Assembly (NCBI RefSeq): GCF_014137975.1
Contig: NZ_JACGWZ010000007.1
Location: 310,001 to 374,000 of the forward strand
DNA length: 64,000 bases
Direction: 5' to 3'
From: Halosaccharopolyspora lacisalsi
GTDB lineage: Bacteria; Actinomycetota; Actinomycetes; Mycobacteriales; Pseudonocardiaceae
The notes below the pieces were generated by a model. It worked only from the letters and a program-made list of their open reading frames with translations. It was not told the origin of the DNA and searched no databases. Position numbers and translations under genes: made by a program. Positions within the stretch are counted from its first letter, which is position 1. Every line of letters starts with the position of its first letter. Below are positions 52,427 to 61,276 of the stretch, piece by piece.

Positions 52427-52531
52427 TCAGGCACCGAAGGTCATGACCGCTCGCACCATGATGAGTCCGGCCGAGAGCATGACGAGAATCAGCACGGCCA
52501 GCAGGATGGTGTCTTGGAGTCCTCGTGTCAT
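52427..52531 (-). CDS. Small single-pass membrane protein (34 aa)
   Basis: MTRGLQDTILLAVLILVMLSAGLIMVRAVMTFGA encodes one helix of about 22 residues with a positively charged start. GAGG lies 11 nt upstream of ATG 52531. It sits 22 bp upstream of the amidohydrolase and downstream of the response regulator, all on the minus strand. The clean helix and complete frame make it more likely real than chance, but no homologue is known to me. Confidence 0.45.
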   Translation of the reverse strand: MTRGLQDTILLAVLILVMLSAGLIMVRAVMTFGA

Positions 52532-52617
52532 GACTCCAACATCCTCACCGCTGAGACTGCTCACCTCGGCTTTTCGGTTTTTCCACCTCGTCCTAGCGGC
52601 TGGGAGTTCCCCGCCGA

Positions 52618-53277
52618 TCAGTCATCCATGAGGTTGCTTCGCCAGGCCCAGGCGGCGGTCTCGACCCGGTTCCGCGCTCTGATCTTGGCTTGGGCGGCGG
52701 CGAGGTGGGTTTTCACGGTGGACAGGGACATGAACAGCTCCTGCCCGATCTCGGTGTTGGTCAGTCCGCGCGCCGTGGCGCGTACCACGTCGACTTCGCG
52801 CTCGGTCAGCGCCTCGACGGGCGGTTCGGTTTGCGCCCGGGAGGGCTCGGAGGGCTGGTGGAAGTGCTTCAGCAAACGCACGGTGATCTGGGGAGACATC
52901 AGCGCGTCACCACGGACCGCGGCTTGAACGGCCTCGACGAGCAGTGCCGGCCCCGCGTCCTTGAGCAGGAATCCGCTCGCGCCGTTGCTCAGTGCTCCGG
53001 CCACGTACTCGTCGAGGTCGAAGGTGGTGACCACGACGACCTTGATCGGCTCCGTGACCTCGGGGCCCGCGAGTTGTTTGGTGGCCTCCAAACCGTCGAG
53101 ACCGGGCATCCTGATGTCCATCAAGCACACGTCGGGACGCTGCTCACGCGCCAGCCGGACGGCCTCGGAACCGGTGGGGACGTCACCGATCACCTCGATG
53201 TCGTCCTCGGCCTCCAGGATCATCCGGAACCCCGCCCGCACCATCTCCTGGTCATCGGCGATCAGTACCCGGATCAT
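52618..53277 (-). CDS. NarL/LuxR-family response regulator
   Basis: 219-aa regulator. The receiver domain has the acidic pair (IADDQ), phospho-acceptor Asp in CLMDIRMPG (residue about 54), Thr/Ser switch (VVVTTFD) and Lys (LLKDAG). The LuxR-type HTH is LTEREVDVVRATARGLTNTEIGQELFMSLSTVKTHL. Its start overlaps the kinase stop by 4 bp. The kinase-regulator pair is divergent from an ABC transporter that it may control. Confidence 0.92.
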   Translation of the reverse strand: MIRVLIADDQEMVRAGFRMILEAEDDIEVIGDVPTGSEAVRLAREQRPDVCLMDIRMPGLDGLEATKQLAGPEVTEPIKVVVVTTFDLDEYVAGALSNGASGFLLKDAGPALLVEAVQAAVRGDALMSPQITVRLLKHFHQPSEPSRAQTEPPVEALTEREVDVVRATARGLTNTEIGQELFMSLSTVKTHLAAAQAKIRARNRVETAAWAWRSNLMDD

Positions 53278-55079
53278 GGGTGTCCCTCTTCCCGCTCGTG
53301 TTCACCAAGAGGCAACCATGCCTCGACCCGCCAACCCACGTGCTCACCGGGGCCGGTGTAGAACCGCCCACCGAGAAGTTCGATCCGCTCCCGCATCCCG
53401 ACCAAACCGTAGCCGCCGGATCCGCCGACGGGATGCGCGGCCGTGTCCGAGCCGTCGTCGGTGACCCGGACGTGCAGGTACGTGTTCGTGTCCTCGACCG
53501 CGACGTGGATCAGCGTGGCGTCCGGAGCGTGTTTCCGAACATTGGTGAGGGACTCCTGCACCAGGCGCAATCCGGAGCGTGCCACTTCGGGAGGAATTCG
53601 CCGCGTCAGTTCGACCGACAACTCGACGCGAGCGGCGTGCCCGTTGTCGGGAAGTGTCCGTTCGGCCCGGGCCACGAGAGCTTCGAGGTCCGCTTCCAGA
53701 TCGCTCGTGGCGTGCTCGGTCATTCCGGAGGCTCCCACCGGGTCGGCACCCCGCATGCTGGCGACCAGCCGCCGCATCGCCGTCAGGGCTTCGGTACCGC
53801 TGGTCGAGATGCGTTCCAGCGCCGCCGACGCGGCCTCCGGCTCCTTCTGCGCGACCACGCGCGCGGCCTGCGACTGCACAACGATGCCGGTGACGTGGTG
53901 GGCGACGACGTCGTGCAGTTCCCGCGCGAGCGCCATCCGCTCGGTGTACTGGGCGTCGGTGATCGCCGCCCGGACCGACTTGGCGCGATCCTCGTCCCGC
54001 GCGCGGAAGTACATGCCGGTTCCCACCGACAGCACCAGCAGAATACCGCCCATGAACAAGGCGGGGTACACGTCGGCCGGAGTTCGAACGGGGGGCTCGC
54101 GCGGCATGACGAGCACGGACACGATGGTCGAGGAAACCAGCGCGCATCCACCCCAGAGCGCCTTGCGCGGCGCGTCGTAGCGGGCGACGAAGGCCATCAG
54201 CAGCATTCCGGCGGCGATATCGGTGGGCGGAATCGCTCCGAGCAGGAACGACGAGCGCGTTATGTCGAGCAGTCGAGTCAGCAGGGTCGTCAGTACCAGC
54301 GCGATCGCACCGAGTAGACTCGCCTCGAACGGTCGCAGCGGAGCGAACACGGCCAGGCCGGCCATCACGATGCAGCTGAGCAGCACCACCCAGCCGCCGG
54401 GCAGGAAAAGCGGCATGTCCGTGCTCGCCACCTGCCCGAACAGCAGCACGCACAGCGCGGCGGTCACCGGCCACTGGCGGCGCAACAGGCCCTGCATGGA
54501 GGTTTCCGCGGCCCGGGGCTCCCGGGCTCGTAAGTACATCCCCGTACCGACGAGCAGGACGAGCTGGAGGAATCCGACCCCGAGGGTGCGCGCCACGCTC
54601 GCCGGGGGCATCACGAACGAGACGCCCGTGCGGACGAAAACCGCGAACAGACACGCTGCCGCGAGCGTGGCGGTCACCACGACCGCCCGGCCACGCGAGG
54701 CCTTCCAGAACACGTACAGCACGAGCAGGGCACCGGCGGCGTTCTCGGTGAAGGTGACGTTCCAGAGCAGGTCGGGGCCCGAGCGTAGCCCGAAGAGGCG
54801 AAACACCACCGTCGACAGGATCATCGCGACGGCTGCGAGCAGACCGGCGCGGACCGGGGAGCGCCGGGCCCACAGGGCCAGCACGGCCATGGCGGTGCTC
54901 GTGGCCAACAGGACCGGACTGCCGGTGCCGTACTGGAGAGTCATGATCGTCTCGCCGCACCACACCAAGCCCAGCAGCGCGGCGAAGATCCACTGCTCGC
55001 GCAACGAAGCGAGCAGGCTGTGCCACCACCACGGGGCCGGTGGACTCACCTGTTCGGGAGCGGTACGGGGCGTGTTCAC
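53274..55079 (-). CDS. Sensor histidine kinase with internally duplicated membrane domain
   Basis: 601-aa membrane kinase. Two successive membrane blocks of about five helices each end in near-identical motifs, VGTGMYLRARE (about residue 190) and VGTGMYFRARDEDR (about 350), showing an internal duplication. The cytoplasmic part has the HisKA_3 box (ALARELHDVVAHHVTGIVVQS, phospho-His in ELHD) and HATPase with DDGS and GYGLVGMRERIELLGG. GTG 55079 is the first start in the conserved part, with a weak ribosome-binding site. The signal sensed is unknown but probably membrane-borne. Confidence 0.85.
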   Translation of the reverse strand: MNTPRTAPEQVSPPAPWWWHSLLASLREQWIFAALLGLVWCGETIMTLQYGTGSPVLLATSTAMAVLALWARRSPVRAGLLAAVAMILSTVVFRLFGLRSGPDLLWNVTFTENAAGALLVLYVFWKASRGRAVVVTATLAAACLFAVFVRTGVSFVMPPASVARTLGVGFLQLVLLVGTGMYLRAREPRAAETSMQGLLRRQWPVTAALCVLLFGQVASTDMPLFLPGGWVVLLSCIVMAGLAVFAPLRPFEASLLGAIALVLTTLLTRLLDITRSSFLLGAIPPTDIAAGMLLMAFVARYDAPRKALWGGCALVSSTIVSVLVMPREPPVRTPADVYPALFMGGILLVLSVGTGMYFRARDEDRAKSVRAAITDAQYTERMALARELHDVVAHHVTGIVVQSQAARVVAQKEPEAASAALERISTSGTEALTAMRRLVASMRGADPVGASGMTEHATSDLEADLEALVARAERTLPDNGHAARVELSVELTRRIPPEVARSGLRLVQESLTNVRKHAPDATLIHVAVEDTNTYLHVRVTDDGSDTAAHPVGGSGGYGLVGMRERIELLGGRFYTGPGEHVGWRVEAWLPLGEHEREEGHP

Positions 55080-55296
55080 CACACGACCGTAACTGTCGGG
55101 GAGTCGGCGCTGTCCCGGTCGAAAGGTTCGGAAGATCCTGGCCGATCGGCCGAGCATCATTCGGCCGCGAAGACGAGGCGCACGCGCTACGACCGCTGCC
55201 ACGCTCGGCAGCGATCACGTCCACCGGCCATCCCGGCGAACACGGCCGATGCCGCTTCCCGACCGGGCACCCCTCGCCCCTGAGGAGAACACGGTG

Positions 55297-56016
55297 ATGT
55301 CCCCAGCTGCCGAACCCCTCGCGTCCCTCCCCCCGCCGACGGGGCCGCTACTCACCGGGCGCGGGTTGTTCAAACGGTACGGTCGGCAGCACGCCCTGGC
55401 CGGCGTCGACATCACCGTCAAGGCCGGCGAGGCCCTGGGGATCGTCGGACCGCACGGTGCCGGCAAGACGACGCTGCTGCACGTGCTGGCCGCGATCCAG
55501 CCCCCGGACAGCGGCGAGGTCGCGCTGCAGGGTCACCGCATCGACCGCCTCGGCGCGGCCGAACGCGGCAAGGTGCGCAGACGGTCCTTCGGGTTCGTGT
55601 TCGCCCGCGGGAAGCTGGTGGACGAACTCACCACCGAGGAGAACGTCGCGCTGCCGCTGCTGGTTTCCGGGGTGGGGCGGTGCCGCGCCCTGGCCGAGGC
55701 ACGTACCCGGCTGGAACGACTCGACCTGAACGGGCTGGAGAACCGGCGTCCCCGTGAGCTCTCGGCCGGGCAAGCACTGCGAGTCACCCTGGCTCGCGCG
55801 TTCGTACACGGGCCCCGGATCGTCTTCGCCGACGAACCCGCGGATGCCCTGGACGTCCGTACCGGAGAAGAGACCGTGAGCACGCTGCTGCGAGCGGCGC
55901 GGGAGGACGAGAGCGCGGTGATCATCACGACTCGTGACCGGGACCTCGTCGCACGTACCGGCACCACGATGGAGATCCGGGAGGGGCTCATCACCGGCGG
56001 GGTGATGGCGGCGTGA
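55297..56016 (+). CDS. ABC transporter ATP-binding protein (LolD/MacB-like)
   Basis: 239-aa ATPase subunit. Walker A is GPHGAGKTT, Q-loop region FGFVFARGKLVDELTTEEN, signature LSAGQALRVTLARA (LSGGQ variant), Walker B IVFADEPADALD. The switch histidine normally in THD reads TTRDRD here, a departure that may weaken ATP hydrolysis. GAGGAG precedes GTG 55294/ATG 55297. The following permease start overlaps its stop. Probably exports or removes a membrane-active compound. Confidence 0.85.
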   Translation: MSPAAEPLASLPPPTGPLLTGRGLFKRYGRQHALAGVDITVKAGEALGIVGPHGAGKTTLLHVLAAIQPPDSGEVALQGHRIDRLGAAERGKVRRRSFGFVFARGKLVDELTTEENVALPLLVSGVGRCRALAEARTRLERLDLNGLENRRPRELSAGQALRVTLARAFVHGPRIVFADEPADALDVRTGEETVSTLLRAAREDESAVIITTRDRDLVARTGTTMEIREGLITGGVMAA

Positions 56017-56753
56017 TCCCCGTGGCGCCGGTCTGGCGAGTCGCCGTGCTCATGGGAATGGCGGCACTGTCCGGATACGGGTTGCTCACGACAGCGGACT
56101 CGGACAACACCGGTGTGCTGCTGTTCGCTCCGGCTCTCACCACCTTGTCCGTGTGGCTCACGGGCCCGTGGATCGCCGCGACGCTCGGGAGGCTTCTCAT
56201 CGGTCGCTGGCACGGTCCGGCCGCGCTCCTGGCCGGGCGCCGCCTGTACGAGAACCCCGACGCCCCCCGGAGAACCTCCTGCGACGCCGTACTGGCCGTT
56301 TTTCTCGGCTCGGTGGGGATGACGCTGTTGCCCGCGTGCCATGGACCGGGGCATTTCCCGGGCGAGTGGACGGAGACGGTCATCATCGGCGTGCTCGTAA
56401 CCGCACCGGCGGGGTGGTGCGCGGTCGCCACGGTGATGACCTCCGTCTTCGACAGGCGGCACGTCTTCGGTGCGCTGTTAGCGGCGGGAACCCCGGTACG
56501 GGTACTGCGCAGGGTCGTGAGCATGGAGGTCACCGTGCCCGCGCTGATCGCCATGTGGGGAGCGGGTGGCGGTGGTGTCGTCATCGGCGCCGTTGTACTG
56601 CGACTGCTCGGCGCGGAGGCGGTGTTCGGGGGATGGATGGCCGCTCCGGCTTTCCTCGGAAGCGGTGCGGCCGTAGTAGCCACCGCCGCCTGCACACCGA
56701 CACTGCGCAGAATCGGCTCCGGCACACAATCCTGGCCTTATGGTCACCAGTGA
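56013..56753 (+). CDS. FtsX-like ABC permease subunit (single-repeat)
   Basis: 246-aa membrane protein with about six hydrophobic segments. The segment FGALLAAGTPVRVLRRVVSMEVTVPAL is the FtsX-family coupling region. Typical partners in this group are about 800 aa with two such units; this one has a single unit and would need to dimerise. GTG 56013 overlaps the ATPase stop. Its last codons and stop lie inside the first of two operator-like repeats. Confidence 0.72.
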   Translation: MIPVAPVWRVAVLMGMAALSGYGLLTTADSDNTGVLLFAPALTTLSVWLTGPWIAATLGRLLIGRWHGPAALLAGRRLYENPDAPRRTSCDAVLAVFLGSVGMTLLPACHGPGHFPGEWTETVIIGVLVTAPAGWCAVATVMTSVFDRRHVFGALLAAGTPVRVLRRVVSMEVTVPALIAMWGAGGGGVVIGAVVLRLLGAEAVFGGWMAAPAFLGSGAAVVATAACTPTLRRIGSGTQSWPYGHQ

Positions 56754-56788
56754 CCAACTGTATGACCTTATGGTCACCAGTGACCAAC
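56736..56788. promoter_or_regulatory. Twin palindromic direct repeats (operator-like)
   Basis: Two identical 23-bp copies (56736-56758, 56766-56788; period 30), each centred on TGGTCACCAGTGACCA with arms of 7 bp. The form is typical of TetR- or GntR-family binding sites. They overlap the permease stop and precede the 40-aa membrane protein gene by about 100 bp. No cognate regulator is adjacent. Confidence 0.65.
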
Positions 56789-56890
56789 CATATGGCCGAT
56801 GCACGAACACAACTTAGGCGTCATGATACGGGAGAAAGCAACGAATCGGAACCCGCTCCCCACAGGGGCCACTGTGAAAGGAAGACAGCA

Positions 56891-57013
56891 ATGATCACTG
56901 TCGCTTTGACCACCGCGGGAACGATCCTGGCACTGGGAGTGCTTCTGCTGATGGCGGTGAGTTCGGAGCTCTCCGATGCCTGGGACCGCAATCCGAGGGA
57001 CAAGGTGAGGTGA
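56891..57013 (+). CDS. Small single-pass membrane protein (40 aa)
   Basis: MITVALTTAGTILALGVLLLMAVSS gives one helix, followed by a charged C-terminus (ELSDAWDRNPRDKVR). GGAAG lies 8 nt before ATG 56891. It is the first gene after twin operator repeats, and the last before the converging trmB, so it may be a separately regulated small protein acting with the ABC permease. No family recognised. Confidence 0.6.
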   Translation: MITVALTTAGTILALGVLLLMAVSSELSDAWDRNPRDKVR

Positions 57014-57021
57014 AAAGGCAC

Positions 57022-57735
57022 TCAGATCCGTTCGAACACGAGATCGCGTATCACGCGACCTTCCTCCTCCGCACGCTGCTCGAATTTTGTCACGGGGCGC
57101 CATTCCGGCCGCGGTGCCCAGCCACCCGGCATGTCAGCATGGTGGTTGCGCAAGGTGGGCTGCTCATGACACATCTCCAGCATCTGCTCGGCGTACTGTT
57201 CCCAGTCGGTAGCCAGATGCAAAAAACCGCCCACGGCAAGTCGAGATGCCATCATTTCGACGATGTCGTCCTGCACCAGCCGGCGCTTGTGGTGCCGTTT
57301 CTTCGGCCACGGATCGGGGAAGAAGACACGGATCTCGGATAGCGAGTTCGGCTCGATGTGGTTGCGCAGCAGCATGACCGCATCACCACGAAGCAGCCGG
57401 AGATTGTCCAAGCCGAGCTTTTCGATACGCAGGAGCAGTTGAGCCAAGCCGGGCTTGTACACCTCCACCGCGAGGTGATTGGCGTCCGGCCGGGCAGTGG
57501 CGAGCTCGGCGGTGGCCTCACCCATCCCGGAGCCGATCTCCAGGATCACCGGTGCCGAGCGACCGAACCATCCGGACACGTCGAGTGTGCCCTCGGGCAG
57601 TGCGTCGATCTCGGCTCCCAGTTCCGGCCAATACCGATCCCACGCGCGTTGCTGCCCGGTTGTCGTCCGCTCGCTGCGTCGAACATAGCTGACAACCGTG
57701 CGGTGGAAGGGAACCTGCTGGTCAGAAGCGCTCAC
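57022..57735 (-). CDS. trmB: tRNA (guanine-N7-)-methyltransferase
   Basis: 237-aa SAM-dependent enzyme methylating G46 of tRNA. SAM motif LEIGSGMGEATAELA (about 65), AVEVYKPGLAQLL, and the family catalytic signature FFPDPWPKKRHHKRRLV, then HLATDWEQYAEQML, are all present. ATG at 57735. Convergent with the 40-aa membrane protein gene, 8 bp apart, with no obvious terminator between. Confidence 0.95.
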   Translation of the reverse strand: MSASDQQVPFHRTVVSYVRRSERTTTGQQRAWDRYWPELGAEIDALPEGTLDVSGWFGRSAPVILEIGSGMGEATAELATARPDANHLAVEVYKPGLAQLLLRIEKLGLDNLRLLRGDAVMLLRNHIEPNSLSEIRVFFPDPWPKKRHHKRRLVQDDIVEMMASRLAVGGFLHLATDWEQYAEQMLEMCHEQPTLRNHHADMPGGWAPRPEWRPVTKFEQRAEEEGRVIRDLVFERI

Positions 57736-57800
57736 GGGGATTCAGTATCGCAAACGGCCGTTCCCGTCCGTCAGGTGCCGCTCATCTTCGACGGACAGGG

Positions 57801-58370
57801 TCACCAGGATTCGATCCGAGTCAGTGACGACTCCAGCTCCGACACACCGCCCAGCGCCGTCGGGTCTCCGGTGAAGGTGTCGCTGTGAGCGGGCACGACG
57901 CTGATCCAGCCGGTGTGCTGATGTGTCAGAACCACGGTGGTGGGCATGATCATGGGTGCCCGGTCCGAGGGTTCGTACTCCCAGTACACGCTTTCACCCG
58001 CTCCCACCCACGGCACGAAGGACCAACCGACCCTGGCGCCGAGCAGCCCGTGCAGGGCGTCCTCGATCTCGAAGGCCTCCGCGCGCGAAGAGATCCGACC
58101 GAGGTCCAGCGCCCGCAGCCACCACGGGACGGGAAGGTCACCGCCGGAGGCGGTCAGCCTCCGGAACAGGTTCAACACCTGCCCCTGCGGCGCACGATGA
58201 ACCCATCCACGACGCAGCGCGGCGGGCGACATCGCGTCGGGTCCCGGTGGCTGCTCCTCCATGAGCAGCGACCATTCCAAGCCCGGCAGTGGCTCCAGCC
58301 GGACATCGGGTGACCTGCGCCGTGGGCACGCCGACAGCCGGTGCCGAAGAAACGGGGAAGTACGGATCAT
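57801..58370 (-). CDS. Hypothetical protein
   Basis: 189-aa soluble protein of unknown family. It contains LPGLEWSLLMEEQPPGPDAMSP-type Pro-rich N-terminal sequence and a C-terminal globular part with WSFVPWVGAGESVYWEYE, MIMPTTVVLTHQHTGWISV and HSDTFTGDPTALGGVSELE. ATG 58370 has AAGG about 8 nt upstream; an in-frame ATG at 58475 would add 35 Arg-rich residues. It shares strand with trmB (65 bp upstream of it). Confidence 0.6.
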   Translation of the reverse strand: MIRTSPFLRHRLSACPRRRSPDVRLEPLPGLEWSLLMEEQPPGPDAMSPAALRRGWVHRAPQGQVLNLFRRLTASGGDLPVPWWLRALDLGRISSRAEAFEIEDALHGLLGARVGWSFVPWVGAGESVYWEYEPSDRAPMIMPTTVVLTHQHTGWISVVPAHSDTFTGDPTALGGVSELESSLTRIESW

Positions 58371-58607
58371 GGAGGGACCTTCCCTTCGCGCGGAACTCCT
58401 CGGAGCACCTCGCGGGACGCCCACGGCAGTGCCTGCCCTGGAGGAGCGATTCGTCGACAACGTCTCCTCCCTCATGCATTACCAGAAAAAGCCTCAAGGG
58501 GGACAAACCGAGCCATATTGTGTCTAAGGTCACAAAACAACAACAGCTTGAGCGTGCTCGTGAGCTCTCGGCTCGACAACCTCCGGCTACTGGCGTGAAG
58601 TGGAGAG

Positions 58608-59075
58608 GTGACGGAACGAACATGGCAACGAGTGGACATCGACGGGGGCGTGGCCGTCGGACTGGAGAACTCGGCCTCCGCTCTGCGTGCCCTGACCGCG
58701 GCCGCCGAAGAAGCCAAGTGCAGGAACACGGTGCTGCACATCGTACGTGCCTGGAGCATCCGCACCGCACCGAAACCGAGGGACTGCCCTCCCGGCGCGG
58801 TGCCCAGTACCGAGCAGTACGAGCAGTCGGTGCTCGCCGACACTCATCAGCTCGTCTCCGAAACGCTCGGGGGAGACCCGGGGTGCCCGGTGGAGGTGCA
58901 CGTGGTGCACTCGCCCTCCCCCCAAGCACTGCTCTCGGCTTCGCGCGGCGCCGACATGCTCGTGGTGGGACATCGCGGGCGCGGCGGTTTCTCCGGACTG
59001 CTGCTCGGCGCGGTCGCCGAGCAGTGCGTCCGTCACGCCTCCTGCCCGGTGCTGGTGGTACGCCCCAGCATGTGA
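58608..59075 (+). CDS. Universal stress protein (UspA family)
   Basis: 155-aa single-domain USP. The ATP-binding signature GHRGRGGFSGLLLGAVAEQC followed by HASCPVLVVRP at the C-terminus is complete, so it is of the ATP-binding kind. GTG 58608 follows GGAGAG. Such proteins act in stress and dormancy responses; specific role unknown. Transcribed alone and followed by GC-rich hairpins. Confidence 0.88.
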   Translation: MTERTWQRVDIDGGVAVGLENSASALRALTAAAEEAKCRNTVLHIVRAWSIRTAPKPRDCPPGAVPSTEQYEQSVLADTHQLVSETLGGDPGCPVEVHVVHSPSPQALLSASRGADMLVVGHRGRGGFSGLLLGAVAEQCVRHASCPVLVVRPSM

Positions 59076-59411
59076 TCCACCTGCGCACGTACCCGGGCCC
59101 GGCTCCGAAAAAGCGCTCCGAAAAAAGCACAGGGCCCGGGCCATCCCCCGAATGACAGCCCGGGCCCTCCCCCGTCCCGACCGCCGGCGCCCCCGAGCGC
59201 GTATGCAGTCGGTCGTTTCGATTGTGCGTGGCCGCGTCATCGCAGTATCCACATCGGACTCGCCACCGAGGGCGGCGACTTTTGTCCACTGTCGACCCAG
59301 CGGAGCGGCCTTGATCTGTGCGCTGATTCTATCCGGGAGGGTGACCAGTATCTCGGCCGGGATGGGTAACACCGGGTAACACGCCCGTCATCGGAAAAAT
59401 CCCCGCGATTT
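59076..59411. terminator. 336-bp convergent spacer with GC hairpins
   Basis: No gene is seen. CCCGGGCCC (59092-59100) pairs with GGGCCCGGG (59132-59140), with a further GCCCGGGCCC at 59158, giving alternative terminator stems after the stress-protein gene. Near the other end GGGTAACAC occurs twice in tandem (59365-59385) just before the ABC permease stop. Confidence 0.5.
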
Positions 59412-60146
59412 TCAGGCATCCCGCCGGTTCGCGGTGACCAGCGCGATGATCAAGAGTACCACTGCCAGTGCGAAGAAGTAGGCCAGTGAGGCCCACGGCC
59501 CCAGCGGAGCGGACTCGGTGAACCTGTTGCTGCCGGTGAGGAAACGTCCGGCCGCGGTGAACGGCATCCACTCCTGCAGGTCCGAGCCGAACGTCGGAAC
59601 GAGACGGATCAACTGCTCCACCAGCATGGACCAGATCAACAGGAGCGTGACCGCACCCGCCGACTGCCTGAGCAGGATGCCCACGGCGATCGAGAAGACC
59701 GCGGCTCCCATGAACACCAGCCCGACTCCGGCGACCAGCCGCCACTGCTCGGCTGTGGCCAACGCCAGGTCGGAGACCGGGGCCAGCACCCACGAAACTC
59801 CCCACGAGCCGAATGCGGCGATCTCTCCGATCACCAGCGCGAGGGCGGCCACGACAGCGGTCTTGGCCAACAGCACCCGGGTGCGGTTCGGTGCGGCCTG
59901 GAAGGTGGCGCGGATGGTTCCGAAGCGGTACTCGGTGGTCACCGCCAGGGCGGCCATGACCATGATGACCATGAGCCCGAACTGGTAGCCGATCTGGGTC
60001 GTCGACACCCCCATCGGAGAGTTCGCGCTCGCCTGGGTGGCCATCAGACCGGCGAAGCCGATGGTCAACGCGAGCGCGAGGAACATCGACCACCACGGCG
60101 AACGGGTCGAGAACAGTTTGATGCGTTCAACAGCGAGCAGAGTCAT
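59412..60146 (-). CDS. ABC-2 type transporter permease
   Basis: 244-aa membrane protein with six helices: ERIKLFSTRSPWWSMFLALALTIGFAGLMA at the start, then YQFGLMVIMVMAALAVTTEYRFGTIRATFQAAPNR, the ABC-2 family hallmark (TTEYRxGTIR). ATG 60146; the ATPase stop is 4 bp upstream, so they form an exporter pair. Likely efflux of a peptide, lipid or drug. Confidence 0.88.
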   Translation of the reverse strand: MTLLAVERIKLFSTRSPWWSMFLALALTIGFAGLMATQASANSPMGVSTTQIGYQFGLMVIMVMAALAVTTEYRFGTIRATFQAAPNRTRVLLAKTAVVAALALVIGEIAAFGSWGVSWVLAPVSDLALATAEQWRLVAGVGLVFMGAAVFSIAVGILLRQSAGAVTLLLIWSMLVEQLIRLVPTFGSDLQEWMPFTAAGRFLTGSNRFTESAPLGPWASLAYFFALAVVLLIIALVTANRRDA

Positions 60147-60150
60147 CGCT

Positions 60151-61092
60151 TCACTTTCCTGCCGTCGTGAGTGTGTCGGTGGGCTGGCCGAAATCGGTCT
60201 GGTACTCCACCGAGTCGCCCGTGAGCCGCATGAAGGCCTCCTCCAGCGAACTGCGCTCCGCCGCCAGTTCGTGCAGGACGATCCCACCTGCCGCCGCGAT
60301 CTCACCGACCTGCTCGGTGTCGGCACCATCGACCAGCAGGCTTTGCGCGTCGGCCGTTCGGGCGGCCAGGCCTCGCTCGGCCAGCAGTCCGGCCAGCTGC
60401 TCTGCCTGAGGCGAGCGAACGCGGACCGAGGAGTCACTGGCCCTGTTGACGAACTCCTCGGTGCTGCACTCGGCGATCAGCTCACCGCGACCGACGACGA
60501 CGAGGTCCTCCGCGGTCAGCGACATCTCCGAGAGCAGGTGACTGGAGACGAGCACCGTGCGCCCCTCGGCGGCCAGTCGCTGCATGAACTGCCTGATCCA
60601 GTGAATGCCCTCGGGGTCGAGTCCGTTGACCGGCTCGTCGAACAGCAACACCTGCGGGTCTCCCAGCAGCGCCGCGGCGATGCCCAGGCGTTGTGACATC
60701 CCCAGCGAGAAGCCACCGGCCTTGCGTCCGGCGACCTTGTCCAGCCCGACCATCCCCAGGACCTCGTCCACCCGCTTCCGGGGGAGGTCGTTGGAGCGGG
60801 CCAGCCAGCGCAGGTGAGCGTGGGCCGAGCGGTTCGGGTGGACCCACCTCGCCTCCACGAGCGCACCGACGTGACGCAGCGGGTACTTGAGCTCCTGGTA
60901 GGGCTTGCCGTCGACGAGCACCTTGCCCGCGCTCGGACGGTCCAGCCCCAGGATCATCCGCATGGTGGTGGACTTACCGGCACCGTTGGGCCCCAGGAAA
61001 CCGGTGACCCGACCCGGTTTGACGGAAAACGACAAGTCGTTGACGGCCACCGTCGAGCCGTAGCGCTTGGTGAGGCCAACAGCCTCTATCAT
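60151..61092 (-). CDS. ABC transporter ATP-binding protein (BcrA/NodI-like)
   Basis: 313-aa ATPase. Walker A GPNGAGKST, signature FSLGMSQRLGIAAALLGDP (SLGMSQ variant typical of ABC-2 exporters), Walker B VLLFDEPVNGLD, switch His in VSSHLLSEM. A C-terminal 90-residue domain follows (SSVRVRSPQAEQLAGLL ... LEEAFMRLTG). AGGAGC lies upstream of ATG 61092, chosen over a start at 61146. Pairs with the permease at 59412. Confidence 0.92.
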   Translation of the reverse strand: MIEAVGLTKRYGSTVAVNDLSFSVKPGRVTGFLGPNGAGKSTTMRMILGLDRPSAGKVLVDGKPYQELKYPLRHVGALVEARWVHPNRSAHAHLRWLARSNDLPRKRVDEVLGMVGLDKVAGRKAGGFSLGMSQRLGIAAALLGDPQVLLFDEPVNGLDPEGIHWIRQFMQRLAAEGRTVLVSSHLLSEMSLTAEDLVVVGRGELIAECSTEEFVNRASDSSVRVRSPQAEQLAGLLAERGLAARTADAQSLLVDGADTEQVGEIAAAGGIVLHELAAERSSLEEAFMRLTGDSVEYQTDFGQPTDTLTTAGK

Positions 61093-61257
61093 GGTCGCTC
61101 CTGCGAAGCTAGGGAAAGGCGTCCGACGCCGCCGTGGCGCCGTCATGACGCCGATACTCCACCAGCATGCCTGTTCCCGAAGCCGTTTCGCGTCGAACCT
61201 CGGTCTGGATTCGGTCTCAGATCCAGGTCGTAGTACGGCCCCACACCGGTATCAGGG

Positions 61258-61276
61258 CCTCGGGGTCACCCCGAGG
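61258..61276. terminator. Hairpin overlapping the Cof-type HAD stop codon
   Basis: CCTCGGGG-TCA-CCCCGAGG; the stop codon of the minus-strand HAD gene sits across the loop and right arm. Confidence 0.5.
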
